64,000 nt of DNA. Origin: Muricea muricata (taxonomy: Eukaryota > Cnidaria > Anthozoa > Malacalcyonacea > Plexauridae). The position numbers were made by a program, and so were the translations under genes. Where the stretch lies: positions 64,350,243 through 64,414,242 of the forward strand of contig OY979717.1 of NCBI GenBank assembly GCA_963855995.1, written 5' to 3'. How positions within the stretch are numbered: the first letter of the stretch is position 1; each line of letters begins with the position of its first letter. This document shows positions 11,194 to 21,619 of this stretch, in pieces. The notes under the pieces are model-generated. The model ran no database searches and was not told the DNA's origin. It was given only the letters and a program-made list of their open reading frames with translations.

Positions 11194-12512
11194 TTAGTCT
11201 TCATCTAGTTCAAATCCTGTGTAGCTTTCATCTTTCTCTGCAGGGAACTTCTTCCTAATGAGGATATATGCGCATGATGGCAAAGGTTTTCTGACTTTTC
11301 CCATTATTCCATAAACAAGCCTACAGAACTCTCTGTATGAAACACTTCGTAAGAACCTAAAATGAATAATAATTATGGTCACTAAAATAGCAATGCAACA
11401 AATTAAAATGAGGAAATATAAATTAGAAAAGATATCTACATAAACCAGATTATCTTAAATCTGGAAAATGTTGCCAACCATGGTGGTATCTTGTGGCCAT
11501 GGTGGTATCTTGTGGCCATACACACACCTAACTAGAATTTGGTTATAGCACAGGGGCAGGTTTTATCAAACTTGTTTTATATTTTCAACTTTCCCAAAAT
11601 TAAAGCTGAATGCTTTTGGTACAACCAGCTTCAATACAGGGAATGGGAGATAGGGCCAATGAGTTGAAATTTCCATGTCCATGCATGTCACATTACAAAT
11701 CTCATTAATACCATTATCCCAATCACACAGGGAGTCAATTGGTTTTCCGGTCAATAAGAAAGCAGGTGCAGAATGTTGCACTGCTGAGGGCCCTACTTTC
11801 TATTTGCAATACAGCAGTTATAGTATACCTTTCTTCTGATTCCATTTGAGTATATTTTCCCTTTGTTGTGGTCTTGTAGTGTGAAGATGCCATTCTTAGA
11901 CTCCACTTTTCAAGACAAATAGAGGCAAATCCTGGATGATCTGTAATGCATTGGAGTTTTGTTTCTTCTCCAATATCTTTCTTAACTAGAACACTATTTA
12001 ACTCCTCCACACAGACTTCTTGTTCTTGGCAACAGTAACACTCGTTAGGATTTTGAAGAAGGCTTGTGTTACAATTTCCACATGTACACCTACAAGTTAG
12101 GGTGTAAAAAGATTAGGTATCAACTACACATGCTAAACAATGCCACATGGCAGGTGTGTATCGGCTTCTGCATTATGCTGATTTATGCTGTCATGTTTGT
12201 ATTACAGTATATTAAAAAGCATTACCATTCACTGACTGGTATTGATCCATTTAAACAACGCGTAAGCATTTCATCTAAATTTCGCTCCTCTGCCATTTCA
12301 GCTTCGTACCTAGCAGTCCATTCTTCGTCTGCAGTCGGATCATTTCGGTAGGCATATTCTTCTTCGCTACTAGACAAATACTCGCTTGAATATTTGCCGA
12401 CTTTACTTTGGTCCGTGTTTTCCATGAGTTCCTCCTCCATTTCTTGCTCAAAATCAGAACATCCTGAATTCTCAGACTCGGAAATTACTTCGGAGCTTGA
12501 CGAAGAACTCAT
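11194..12512 (-). CDS. P2X7 C-terminal ballast-like zinc domain protein carried by the transposon
   Basis: Three exons on the minus strand: 12512-12226, 12089-11829 and 11356-11194. They total 711 nt and encode 236 residues with no stop or frameshift. The N-terminus is Ser- and Glu-rich (MSSSSSSEVISESE), predicted disordered. Exon 2 opens with a cysteine cluster, CTCGNC, then ECYCCQEQEVC, then CITDHPGFASICL. This pattern is characteristic of the cytoplasmic zinc-binding ballast domain at the C-terminus of vertebrate P2X7 receptors. Exon 3 ends YREFCRLVYGIMGK...LPSCAYILIRKKFP, also typical of that domain. No membrane segment is visible, so this is not a receptor. The gene starts about 220 bp inside the right terminal repeat and converges on the transposase. 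Its role is unknown; an intact frame beside a slightly damaged transposase suggests selection or recent transfer. The domain call is from motif memory, not a search. Confidence 0.85.
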
Positions 12513-12730
12513 TTTATTGAATTATAACGTTTTAAGGCAAACGTTTCCTCCGTCAAATAAACGTAAGTGAGCTTGTATCCGCAGTTGTAAAAAATTGTAA
12601 CATAAAACCAAAAATAAAACATATGTGTTTATAGTGTGCTGATCAACATGGGTTCCGGTTTTGACGTCACAAGCCAAAGTGTCATGGCGGCAAAATTGAA
12701 CACGCGCGGCCAAAACTCAAATGATAATAA

Positions 12731-12833
12731 CTTCGCAAGGAATAATCGTATCAAAAAAATTTTTGCTGCTCTAAACTCACCGTGTTGCGATCTATAAGGT
12801 AATAAAATAAACAAAGATGGCTGCGTTGGCCCT
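12731..12833 (-). repeat. Right terminal inverted repeat of the Kolobok element
   Basis: Inverted partner of 5963-6065, ending GGCCCT just before TTAA. Confidence 0.93.
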
Positions 12834-12837
12834 TTAA

Positions 12838-13146
12838 AAATGAGTCTATTCACAAAGGTATTTTTAAATCTATTTGTGTTAATCATAGGATGAATACTAC
12901 TCTGTTTTCTAAGATGATAATAAATGGGGTTTTCTTTGGTAGAATCTTATTTAAAGGATGTCCAGTATCTGAAATGCATTCATTATAAAGTTTTTTGTCT
13001 CTAACTTCTAAAAGTTCACGTATATTAGTATAATGGGAGATATAATGTCTCTTAAAACATCTATCTAAGAACGTTTGTGCTACGGTCAAGTCCGAATCAG
13101 ACGCACCATATACGGACAAACCATAGGTAAGAATGGGTAAAACCAA
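12838..13146 (-). pseudogene. LINE reverse-transcriptase C-terminus, 5'-truncated
   Basis: The minus strand reads ILTYGLSVYGASDSDL..AQTFLDRCFKRH, then NIRELLEVRDKKLY, then NTFVNRLIFK in another frame. This is the familiar C-terminal tail of a CR1/jockey-like LINE ORF2. The Kolobok element inserted at its very end: after the TTAA at 5959-5962 the same frame resumes for a few codons and stops. The catalytic region is missing. Confidence 0.75.
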
Positions 13147-13221
13147 GCTGTTACACTATGAATGTACGACTATATAAAAATACTACCACTAAAGTACTAC
13201 AATAATACTACAATCTATTTC

Positions 13222-13249
13222 AGAACCATCCTCAGGGATATGAAAAACT
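13222..13249 (-). repeat. Isolated SINE-tail fragment
   Basis: 'cagaaccatcctcagggata' followed by tgaaaaac matches the 3' segment of the SINEs at 13522-13690 and 52318-52435. Confidence 0.5.
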
Positions 13250-13521
13250 AGAGGTGTTGGCAAATCATTGACAATAATGGGTTTTACGTTATGTAGTCTT
13301 GGAATGTTTAAAGAGTGAAAAAATAAGGTATCGAGGTCTATCACAGGAAGCATTAATAAGTTGCACTTTTCAAAGGGTGTTCAGTTTTACCATTTTAACG
13401 TAATGCAAATTAATGGACCATTTTTCCTCTCACCTAAAATGCAACCTTGAGTTTAAATGTTTATATCTCGAACCGCGAACATCTTACTAAAATGTTTAAG
13501 CCCTGTATCAAGGCTTTTTTT

Positions 13522-13690
13522 CATTTCAGAACCATAATTAGAGATATGAAAAACTAGATTCATATTAATCTGACACTACAGAGAACAACGAAAAATTTGT
13601 TGTCTCGAGCGGAATCCGAACTCGCATTTTTGGGTTTCTAGACCGCCGCGGCTCTACCAATTGAGCTATCGAGTCAACTGGCATTAGTAG
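13522..13690 (-). mobile_element. tRNA-derived SINE
   Basis: On the minus strand the 5' part is tRNA-like: TAGCTCAATTGGTAGAGC (polymerase III A box) and GAGTTCGGATTCC (B box), with GACTCGA at the start and CGCTCGAG at the end. A fixed body follows (gacaac..tttttcgttgt, tgtcagattaatatgaatct, agtttttcatatctc, gttctgaaa). The body recurs at 13880-13950 and 52340-52430, showing a dispersed family. A true tRNA is unlikely because the acceptor and T stems are imperfect. Confidence 0.8.
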
Positions 13691-13731
13691 CGAATCTTAT
13701 CCAATTTAAGTGCACGAAATGTTTGCGTCAC

Positions 13732-13828
13732 GACTTAACGCTTGTCTTTGAGGACGCGCAGTGTTTCAATTCTATTTCAGAACAAAAATTCTTAAACACT
13801 GCGCGTCCTCAAAGACAAGCGTTAAGTC
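13732..13828. repeat. Perfect 35-bp inverted repeat joining two SINE copies
   Basis: 13732-13766 (gacttaacgcttgtctttga...) is exactly complementary to 13794-13828, with a 27-base spacer. Weaker symmetry extends outward on both sides (tagcgaatcttatcc against gataagactcgcta) into the two SINE bodies. Confidence 0.9.
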
Positions 13829-13864
13829 TTCTTCGTGCACCTAAAATGGATAAGACTCGCTACC

Positions 13865-13955
13865 AGTCCCAGTTAAACCCGACAATGCGAGTTCGGATCC
13901 CGCTCGAGACAACGAATTTTTCGTTGTTCTCTGCAGTGTCAGATTAATATGTATC
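13865..13955 (+). mobile_element. SINE copy lacking its A box, head-to-head with the previous one
   Basis: The plus strand has 'gcgagttcggatcccgctcg' then agacaacgaatttttcgttgt and tgtcagattaatat, matching 13522-13690 in reverse. The first half of the tRNA region is replaced by the palindrome at 13732-13828. Confidence 0.75.
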
Positions 13956-14674
13956 AAGGCTTACTGCGTAAAACTTATTTTATTGCATTTAGATAGCAGC
14001 TTTCGTTTTTTAATCACAACAACACAGCGAGAGACCATTTTTTGCGCCATCTTGTAGTGCAATGAGGTTCCGACGAAAACGAACTAAGACGTTCTGAATT
14101 GTGAGGAAGACCCGGGTGAATGACGTTGTTGAGAGTTGACGTTTGTAGTAACCCTTCTGAGTGTATTCTAATGGTGGTCGGATATTTTTTCGCTACAAAT
14201 TCGTTTTGTAATGATTTCTTCTCTACTATGAAGTGGTGAGGTTGCCAAAGGGCGGTTATTGGGAGGTTTAGGTATATCGTCTTTCCATGGAGCGGCTATC
14301 TGGTGGCTTCCATTCTAGTTCAGCAGTAAAAGATACAACATATATAAAGACAGCAAGATATAATAAGCTCGAAGATCTTTGATAAAAAATTCTGAGAATG
14401 ATCCTAAGTCGCTTCCCAAACGATTCGCTTCTTTTGACTAATTCCTGTAATTTACGCTTGACACTTTTGATATAATACCAGCTACCAAATTTAAAAATAG
14501 AGATTAAAAATAACAAAAAAAAAATAAAGCCAAATAATCAGAAGAGTAGCATTTTTGTACCAAATTTGGGTAGGTTTAAATGGGAAGAAGTTAAAAATAG
14601 ACGCATTTTTGTGCCTTGTTTAATTCATTAACTCAAACATTGCATGGGTGTAAATATGGTGATATTTGAAGTTT

Positions 14675-14885
14675 GTAGGTAGGTAGGTAGGTAGGTAGGT
14701 AGGTAGGTAGGTAGGTAGGTAGGTAGGTAGGTAGGTAGGTAGGTAGGTAGGTAGGTAGGTAGGTAGGTAGGTAGGTAGGTAGGTAGGTAGGTAGGTAGGT
14801 AGGTAGGTAGGTAGGTAGGTAGGTAGGTAGGTAGGTAGGTAGGTAGGTAGGTAGGTAGGTAGGTAGGTAGGTAGGTAGGTAGGTA
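14675..14885. repeat. Long (GTAG)n microsatellite at a LINE 3' end
   Basis: About 52 near-perfect tandem copies of a tetranucleotide (tagg/gtag) abut the 3' end of the minus-strand LINE. On that strand the tail is (CTAC)n, so the array probably grew from the element's short simple tail. The 106-codon YLPT open frame through it is an artefact. Confidence 0.97.
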
Positions 14886-17830
14886 AAACTTTATTCAAAA
14901 GATCACACGCTGGCCCTGTCAAGTATACGCTGATTTTCACGAGGGGCGCGTGGATTACATGATATTATATGACAAAATATTACACACACTAAACTACAAA
15001 TAACTACAATTATGTACAAAATTAATAACATAATTAATATTAGAAATTATAAGCATCAATTGCATTTATGAATGTTGGTAATGTATCTGAATCACGCATA
15101 TCTGCAGGTACTGAGTTCCACAATTTAGCTCCATCGTAACAGAAGCTTTTCTTAAGGTTTTCAGTTTTTGGGAAAGGTAGTTGTAGTGAGGTAGAGGAGC
15201 CCCTAAGATCATATTCTGTTATGTTTCTTTTGCGTACGAAGAGAGTAGCGAGTGAACTTGGAGCCAAATCATTTAGAGCTTTGTACATTTGTTTGACTTT
15301 AGATTTGGCTTGTCCAGTTTCAAGAGGCTCCCACCCTAGAGCGTTTATTGTTTCTATACCAGGTGTATTGTAGTTTTTGAAGTCTGTTGGAGAGCCCCAC
15401 ACCAAGTGTATCCCATACCTCACTACAATAGTCAAAATGAGGACGTACTAAAGCATTATAAATAGAAGACAGAGTTTCTCCGTCAATAAAATCACGTATT
15501 CTTCGCATAGCTCCAATTCCAGACGTAACCTTTTTAACTAAATTTTCAACGTGTTTATTCCAGGATAGATTTTCGTCAATTTCAACGCCAAGAACTCTAC
15601 TATGTTGGACTTGTTTAACACTGTATTGACCGATGTTAACACATGGTTGAGAATCAAGGTCGTTCAATTTATGATGCGAGCCAATTAAAAAAAATTCCGT
15701 TTTAGCAACATTAATACTTAGTTTGTCAGCCAAAAGCCATTCTTTTATTCGTAAGAGATCATCATTCATGGCCAACTCAACCTCTTCTATAGTTTCTCCA
15801 GCTGCAGTAAGATTCGTATCATCGGAAAACAGCCGAGGAATAACTTGTCTAAGACAGTCTGGTAGGTCATTTATGTGTAAGAGAAACAAGAGTGGGCCAA
15901 GAATGGAGCCTTGTGGGATACCGCATGTAACACGACTCTCAGAAATTATCACGTCACCAAGTTGACATTTCTGTTTACGGTCGATTAAATAAGATTTAAT
16001 CATAGACAACGCATTTCCAGTGATACCGTACAACTCCAATTTACGCACTAGTATATCATGGTTGACGTTGTCAAATGCCTTCTTTAAATCAAGAAACACT
16101 ACTAAATTAAACATTTCCGGTCCATGTTCATATACCAACTATTTGTACAATCTAGAAGAGCCGAAGCGGTCGAATGAAATTTACGAAAACCAAACTGGTG
16201 GTCAGATAGTAACGAATTCTTGTTAAGATATTCATATAACTGGTCGTACATAATTCTTTCCATTAATTTACTTATTGATGGCAAATTGAAATTGATCTAT
16301 AATTTTCAGCAAAATTTCGTGGGCCCTTTTTGAAAAGAAGTAGCAGCCTTGCCACTTTCCATTCAGATGGCAATAGAGGAGGAAGATTGAATACTTTGCT
16401 GTATGGCACCAACTTAAAACGTAACATTTTAGATTGAGTAGGTTTTACAAATTGCTCAAAAGAAACACTGGAATCTGCCATGGAGTTTGCCAAAATAGGG
16501 CCAACATTTGAAAAGCATGTGTTAAATGCTTCGGCTATTTCACCGGGTGAGGTAAGGTTGGCATCATTTAGCTACTTTTAATTCATTCACGAATGTCTCA
16601 CTAAAAGAACGACCTAGTAAGCTATTAATTGTTTTCCAGGCCTCTTTGGGATTGTTATTTTGAGTAGTTATTTATTACGGTAGTAATCAGCTTTGGCCTG
16701 TCGTAAGGCAATATTGACCTTGTTTCTAGATGCCTTATATTCATCCCAATCCGTATTTAGCTTAGTTATCATCGCTCTGCGCTTTTTCTACTCTATCAAA
16801 AAGTAACATTTTTATTTCACTAGTCAACCACGGATACTAGACGATTTCTTTCTAATATGCTGAATTAGAGCATGCTTGTCTGGGACCTCAAGAAATAATT
16901 CTTTCCAAAGATTCCACATAGAGTCTGTGTCTGATTGTAGGACAATTTGTTCCCACGGCTGAGCAAGAAGGTCCTTATTAAAATGATGTTGATTAAACCG
17001 TTTCATATTTCATACTTCAATTTTTTAGCCTTCTTGTGTGAGCTTATGATAGGGTTTATTTTCCTTATTCCATAAATCAAACTGTGATCACTAATTCCGG
17101 TATGTATTACACCTGACAAATTGATTTTCTCTGGCATAGACGTTACGTAGTGATCAATAAGACTGAGTACAAGACCTATTAGTTATTCGTGTGCCCTCAG
17201 TGATTAATTGAGATAATTGATATGCTTCATAAATAGTTTTCAGTGTTTTTGTTGGTTGGTCAGAGACACTCTTTAACATATCACAATTCAAATCCCCTAA
17301 GATATGGAGTTCATTGTTTTCATCATCAATCAAGCCAATCATTTTTTCAAAAGCATAAAAAATTCGGATGAGTTGATTGTCGGGTGGTCGGTAAACAGAT
17401 GCAACAATAAAATTACGGCTATTTGGTTTACAGATTTCTAAACAAACAGCTTCGAGACCATCAGGAACAAGATCATTTCTGGTTTTATAGTTAATTGAAC
17501 TACGGAGATAGACACACACACCTCCACCTCTACGTGATCTATCTTTCCTGATAATATCGTTGCCAGAATTAAATATTTACCAAACCATCTGAAATCGAAG
17601 AATCCAGTCTAGTTTCGTTTAAGGCAAAAAGGTCGAAATACATAAACAATTTCGATATGCGTAATTCATCAACATGTTTCGGCAAACTGACTATATTAAG
17701 TAGAGCCATTTTAAATCCCTTTGCATTGGGACCATCAGAAATTAAATTAGGTGCAAACTGATACGAATCGACGCTCGTGTTTACTAATGGTCAACGTGCA
17801 ATACCCAATTTAAAATTACTTTGTAAAAGC
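14886..17830 (-). mobile_element. CR1/L2-like LINE, frameshifted
   Basis: Read on the minus strand from 17830 down. The endonuclease region is near 17540-17160 (RRGGGVCVYLRSS, VASVYRPPD, LGDLNCDM). The connector and reverse transcriptase follow at 16490-15320 (FKKGPRNFAENYRSIS, DLKKAFDNVNHDIL, GIPQGSILGPLLF, FSDDTNL in place of YADD). The thumb/C-terminal region (LVRPHFDYCSEVWD) reaches about 15040, with 3' UTR to 14886. Several frameshifts break it, so it is dead. It carries endonuclease and RT only, as CR1/L2 ORF2 does. The 5' limit is uncertain. Confidence 0.85.
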
Positions 17831-18640
17831 TGACTTCCCGAAAGATTAAGGTGCAATTCTCTAGAATTCAAATGTGCAGCTTCTATATTAGAGTTAGTTA
17901 CAAAGTTCCAGTTATTCTGGTTGCATAAAGATTTAATTAATCTATTTGTTTCGCTTACCCTATCTGATAAGGCTTTGACATCGGTTCTTGTTAAAATCCC
18001 AGTTGTATACGTAAATTTGGGGAGAATTTAAAAAAATATATTTATGAAATAAAATATATTTTTAAATGTATTTACGTGCTACCAGGTGCCTTTAATTAAA
18101 TGTCATACATTTATATGAGGGGAAAGAATGCAAATTTTCAATGTTACAATATATTACGTACAGGAAACGTTTTGACTGTTAAGCGTACCAACATTTGCAA
18201 GACTATTCTCTCTACCTCGCTTTCGAATCTAACTTTCCTGTACAACTTTCTTAACAACGTGCTTAGCTTAATAAAGAATAATCTTGAGTGATTTTATATC
18301 ATGTTTCAGAGCTGTAAACCAAATTGTCGTAGAAAGTGCATATGTTCCGCTTTCAAATGCGGCAAAAGACCGTGTGGTACGAACGCCATTTGTGGAATGA
18401 AGTAAGGTTGCTTTCTTCGAATGCAACTTTCCTGCGCGTGAAAGTAAACATTTTTTTGTGATTCGCGAGGCGCTGGTCGACAATCATCCCAACAAATTGC
18501 TGTGCATAAACGCAACTACCTTTACCGAACATATCGCTACAAAATCTGCCAATTAAATGTGAGTTAATTGCCTTTTGTTTGTGCATGTTTAGTTACATCA
18601 AAAAGAATGACGCAAAAGTTTATATTGTTCTGCATTAATT
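17831..18640. other. No gene recognised
   Basis: AT-rich sequence, with overlapping minus-strand open frames at 18268-18586 that show no domain I recognise. The first 180 bases may be the remaining 5' part of the LINE. Confidence 0.4.
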
Positions 18641-18649
18641 TTATCCCCC

Positions 18650-18895
18650 ATTCCACGTTTTATACCCATTCGGTTCCGTTCTGCGTTTTATCCCCATTCT
18701 GTTCCGCGTTTTATCCCCATTCCGTTCCGCGTTTTATCCCCATTCCGTTCCGCGTTTTATCCCCATTCCGATCCGCGTTTTATCCCCATTCCGTTCCGCG
18801 TTTTATCCCCATTCCGATCCGCGTTTTATCCCCATTCCGTTCCGCCTTTCCGTTCCGTTCCGCCATTCCGTCATTCCGGTTCCGCGTTTTATCCC
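18650..18895. repeat. 23-bp minisatellite
   Basis: About nine to ten units of gttccgcgttttatccccat plus tcc, with C/A and T/A variants (ttccgttccg or ttccgatccg). The last units are shortened. Because 23 is not a multiple of three the overlapping frame cycles through three peptides and is not a gene. Confidence 0.95.
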
Positions 18896-19206
18896 AACCA
18901 CTTCATTGCTGAGGGGCAAGTCCACTACAGCTAATCTGATATCATAATCACTTCATTCATAGAGTTGTTAACACCCAGATCATTTTTATCTCCGCTTTCG
19001 TTGATTTCAATCGATTTCACCAGTTCGGCTTCGGCAGGATTTGCCTTCACTCGTTACTTGTCTATTTTAGTTTGTTCCTTTTTAAACAGAAATAATCGGA
19101 CCAGGTACTAAATGCAGTTGTTGGATCCATTGAATAGAACGATTAAATATACGTCCGCACTCGCCAAAATCTCCCAGGATCTCACTTATATCAGATCAAA
19201 ATACTA

Positions 19207-19280
19207 ACCGTGAAGCACTCAGCATTAACTATTTTTAATTTTACACTATGTTACCCTCATTTAAAAGTAAACCAGATCTT
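19207..19280. repeat. Fragment of a dispersed repeat, split from 21600-21960
   Basis: 'aagcactcagcattaactat' and the following 'cagatcttat' match 36445-36512. The rest of that repeat reappears here only at 21620, so this stretch was either split by later insertions or deposited separately. Confidence 0.6.
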
Positions 19281-19578
19281 ATTGCTGCGGAGCGAGCGAG
19301 CCTGAAGCGAGCGAGCGAAGCAACAGACCTAATTTGTGTATGTAGGGGACAGCGTTGCCAGCTGTAATTTTGCACAAATCCCAAGTAAGCTCCCTAAATA
19401 TCCCGAGATTTCTTTGAAAATCCCGAAATTCTTACTTTCATTCTCATTCATTTCATTCTCCCAGTCTCTGCGCAATTTAGGCCTCAGGCCACCTATTGTG
19501 TGTTCTTTGCCTCTTTATTTTGCTTTTGAGAGCCTTCCAAAACAAAATTTTGTTAAATACGCAGGTCAATAGAGCTTA

Positions 19579-20304
19579 CAGCCGTGGCAATTAAAGTGTT
19601 CCTAAAATATTGGAAGGCACTAGATAGGATCGAGTAAAACCACGGCGGGCCGAGTCCTTACTCGCCCTTCGGGCTCGCGCTTTAGCTAAATTTGGTGAAG
19701 TAGATACAGTCCCAGTGAGTGAGAATAGTGAGTGAGAATAGTTTTAATAAGAAAAAATATAAGAATATAAGAAAAAAAAGTATTCAAAAAATTAAGAAAA
19801 AAAAGTATAAAACAAAAGCGTGTAACTGGGCTCGAACCCGGAACAAACAGGTCAAAAACGCGCGACCTAGACCACTGAGCTAATGCGGCCAATCGAAAGT
19901 TACCTGTTAAAAACTTTATTTATACTGCTTATGTAACCGTGCTTGTAGACACCGCTGTCAAATGTATCAAATATTAACTTATTGCAGGCTCGCCGTGGTT
20001 TTACTCGATCCTATCTAGTGCCTTCCTAAAATATTGTATCAATTCATTTGACAACATGAACGAATTCATTTGATAAAACATTTGAAGATTTTACAATTTC
20101 CTAAATAATTGATCAACTTCCTGTTGAATGCTCCAATCACCATTGGCTTTGGCACAAGCGGCCAATCCCAACAGAGCAGGAAGTGACCAGAGATGGTCAG
20201 ATTTGTGAAGTTTGTAAACAGTTCCACCAACTGTCAAATCAATTTGTTCTAGTGAGCAGATGAATTGATGCAATATTTTAGGAACACTTCAATTCCCACG
20301 GCTG
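19579..20304. mobile_element. TA-flanked inverted-repeat element with a coding fragment
   Basis: The ends are CAGCCGTGG...AAGTGTTCCTAAAATATTG at the left and the complement at the right, flanked by TA on both sides as in Tc1/mariner-type insertions. A second element (19613-20022) sits inside its left repeat. Without it this element is about 300 bp. The minus strand at 20273-20091 reads an uninterrupted segment, 'DLTVGGTVYKLHKSDHLWSL' then LLGLAACAKANGDWSIQQEVDQLF, which looks like a piece of an ordinary protein. I do not know its source. Confidence 0.6.
19613..20022. mobile_element. Inverted-repeat element with 14-bp target duplication and tRNA-like core
   Basis: The terminal repeats are about 32 bp (ggcactagataggatcgagt... 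and its complement). They are flanked by an identical 14-base duplication, TTCCTAAAATATTG, at 19599-19612 and 20023-20036. The minus strand at 19893-19820 is tRNA-like (GGCCGCATTAGCTCAGTGG, then GGGTTCGAGCCC), but its acceptor ends do not pair. Confidence 0.7.
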
Positions 20305-20310
20305 TAAATA

Positions 20311-21600
20311 TGACAGCATAAATTGTCTATTTAACAAAATAGTTTGTTAACTAGCTAATTTCACCAAAAACTTGATTACTAAATTTAGAACTCGAATTCT
20401 GAAAAATCCCAAAAAAATCCCGAGTTTGAATTTTTAAAATAAGAATCCCAAAAACATCCCAACTGGTGTAAAAAATCCCGAGATCTCGGGATAAAATCCC
20501 GGACTTGGCAACACTGGTAGGGGAGAATTTATCTCAAACCATGTTTACCGCAGTGCATTGTGGTCATGCGCGTTCGGAAATGCGCAGAACACCTTTCCTC
20601 ACCTGTGTTTCGTCACCAATTATGTGTTGTGTTCCGAAGGTATTATGTTTCAGGCTGGCTGTTTAAAAAATCGTAGTTAGTCAAAAGCATAAAGCTCGAT
20701 AGCACATCTATAGTTGGGTTTTGAAACCAGAAATACGTCAAATTTTTAGACTTGCGGCCATGTTGGATGGCCCCCTTACGTTTTGAAACAAAAGTTTTAC
20801 GTTTTAAGGCAAAAGCTTCCTAAAAATTAGTTTTCTAAAAGAAACTACGTTGATTTAATTCTTAAGTGGGGCTTCAATTTTATTTGTATTTTGTATTACG
20901 ATGCACTATCCAGTGGTCAAAACTCAAAAGCAAATGCCTTATCAAGGTTAAATTATATATGCGAGAGGAAGACAGCTTGTTTTTCTTAATATATTCATTT
21001 TTGAAGTCTGCTGTTTGCATTAATAGTCAAGTACTACAATTTAAAACGAGTTTGTTATTCGCACGACAATGTTAAATCTCGTATTAAATTGCAGTGGAAT
21101 TTTAATATACATTCTATTTGATAGTATCGCGTCTGTGAAATTCTATTAAAGCGCGTTTGTTTTGTCGATAATAATTTTCCAACATTACCATTTGAGCTAA
21201 TAGTCAACTATAATCAAAGTTAACAAACCACAGTTACCAAACAAAGACGCTGCATAATATATTCATGTTATGTTCTAAAACGCATCTGCTGTTCACGCGA
21301 CATTATTTGCCGTGGAATTATGAGAGTTTTAAATTTCGTGTGTTTGTGTTCTAGCAAATATTTCCAACAAACATAATTATACAACAACTAAGAATTTCAG
21401 AGTTCACTGTAGCTGTAAAAAATTATTCCTTATCGATAAAGCATTTGCTTTTCGACTTCGTTCAACGTTGACCCCTTTTGACCCCTTATGCTTAAGCCAG
21501 TGTGAAACATGATATCTTCTGGCAGACAAACTGAGTCAAGCTGAGTAATGTACTGGCAGGCTAGTAATGCACACTATCCCACTGAATATATTTTGGGTTG
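20311..21600. other. No gene recognised
   Basis: AT-rich DNA. I see only short open frames and no domain or clear repeat boundary. The stretch 20395-20520 repeats 'aatccc' motifs related to 19380-19430 in opposite orientation (cccgagatt / aatctcggg). Confidence 0.5.
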
Positions 21601-21619
21601 CATAAATGTCATTTTCCAA

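Larger units (their letters stand above)
5963..12833. mobile_element. Kolobok-type DNA transposon, two genes, TTAA target duplication
   Basis: Terminal inverted repeats of 103 bp (5963-6065 and 12731-12833) start AGGGCC and differ at scattered sites only. They are flanked by TTAA at 5959-5962 and 12834-12837. A further inverted subterminal block (gtgacgtaaaaaccggaac near 6149-6167, complement near 12652-12670) continues the symmetry. TTAA duplications together with a THAP-bearing DDE transposase are characteristic of the Kolobok superfamily. The element is 6,871 bp and carries a transposase on the plus strand and a ballast-domain gene on the minus strand, converging on a 476-bp spacer. A MITE, a palindrome and a Penelope-like fragment have inserted in it, so it is not brand new. 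The outside flanks are two halves of one LINE reading frame, which confirms the boundaries. Confidence 0.92.

Noticed and set aside
11566-11781. 71-codon minus-strand frame between ballast exons 2 and 3
   Set aside because: It lacks an acceptor/donor pair that keeps phase, and joining exon 2 directly to exon 3 gives a correct 711-nt frame.
13600-13675. tRNA gene on the minus strand
   Set aside because: A and B boxes are good, but stems are imperfect and the same sequence runs into a conserved non-tRNA body repeated elsewhere, so it is a SINE head.
14620-14940. 106-codon open frame encoding repeated YLPT
   Set aside because: It is only the translation of the (GTAG)n array; a four-base repeat stays open when no frame contains a stop.
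18568-18912. 114-codon frame and a possible CRISPR-like array
   Set aside because: Units are head-to-tail 23-mers with no spacers, and the frame shifts through three peptides. It is a minisatellite in eukaryotic DNA.
19820-19893. tRNA gene on the minus strand
   Set aside because: It has D-loop and T-loop words but the acceptor ends do not pair and the anticodon stem is irregular; it lies inside an inverted-repeat element.
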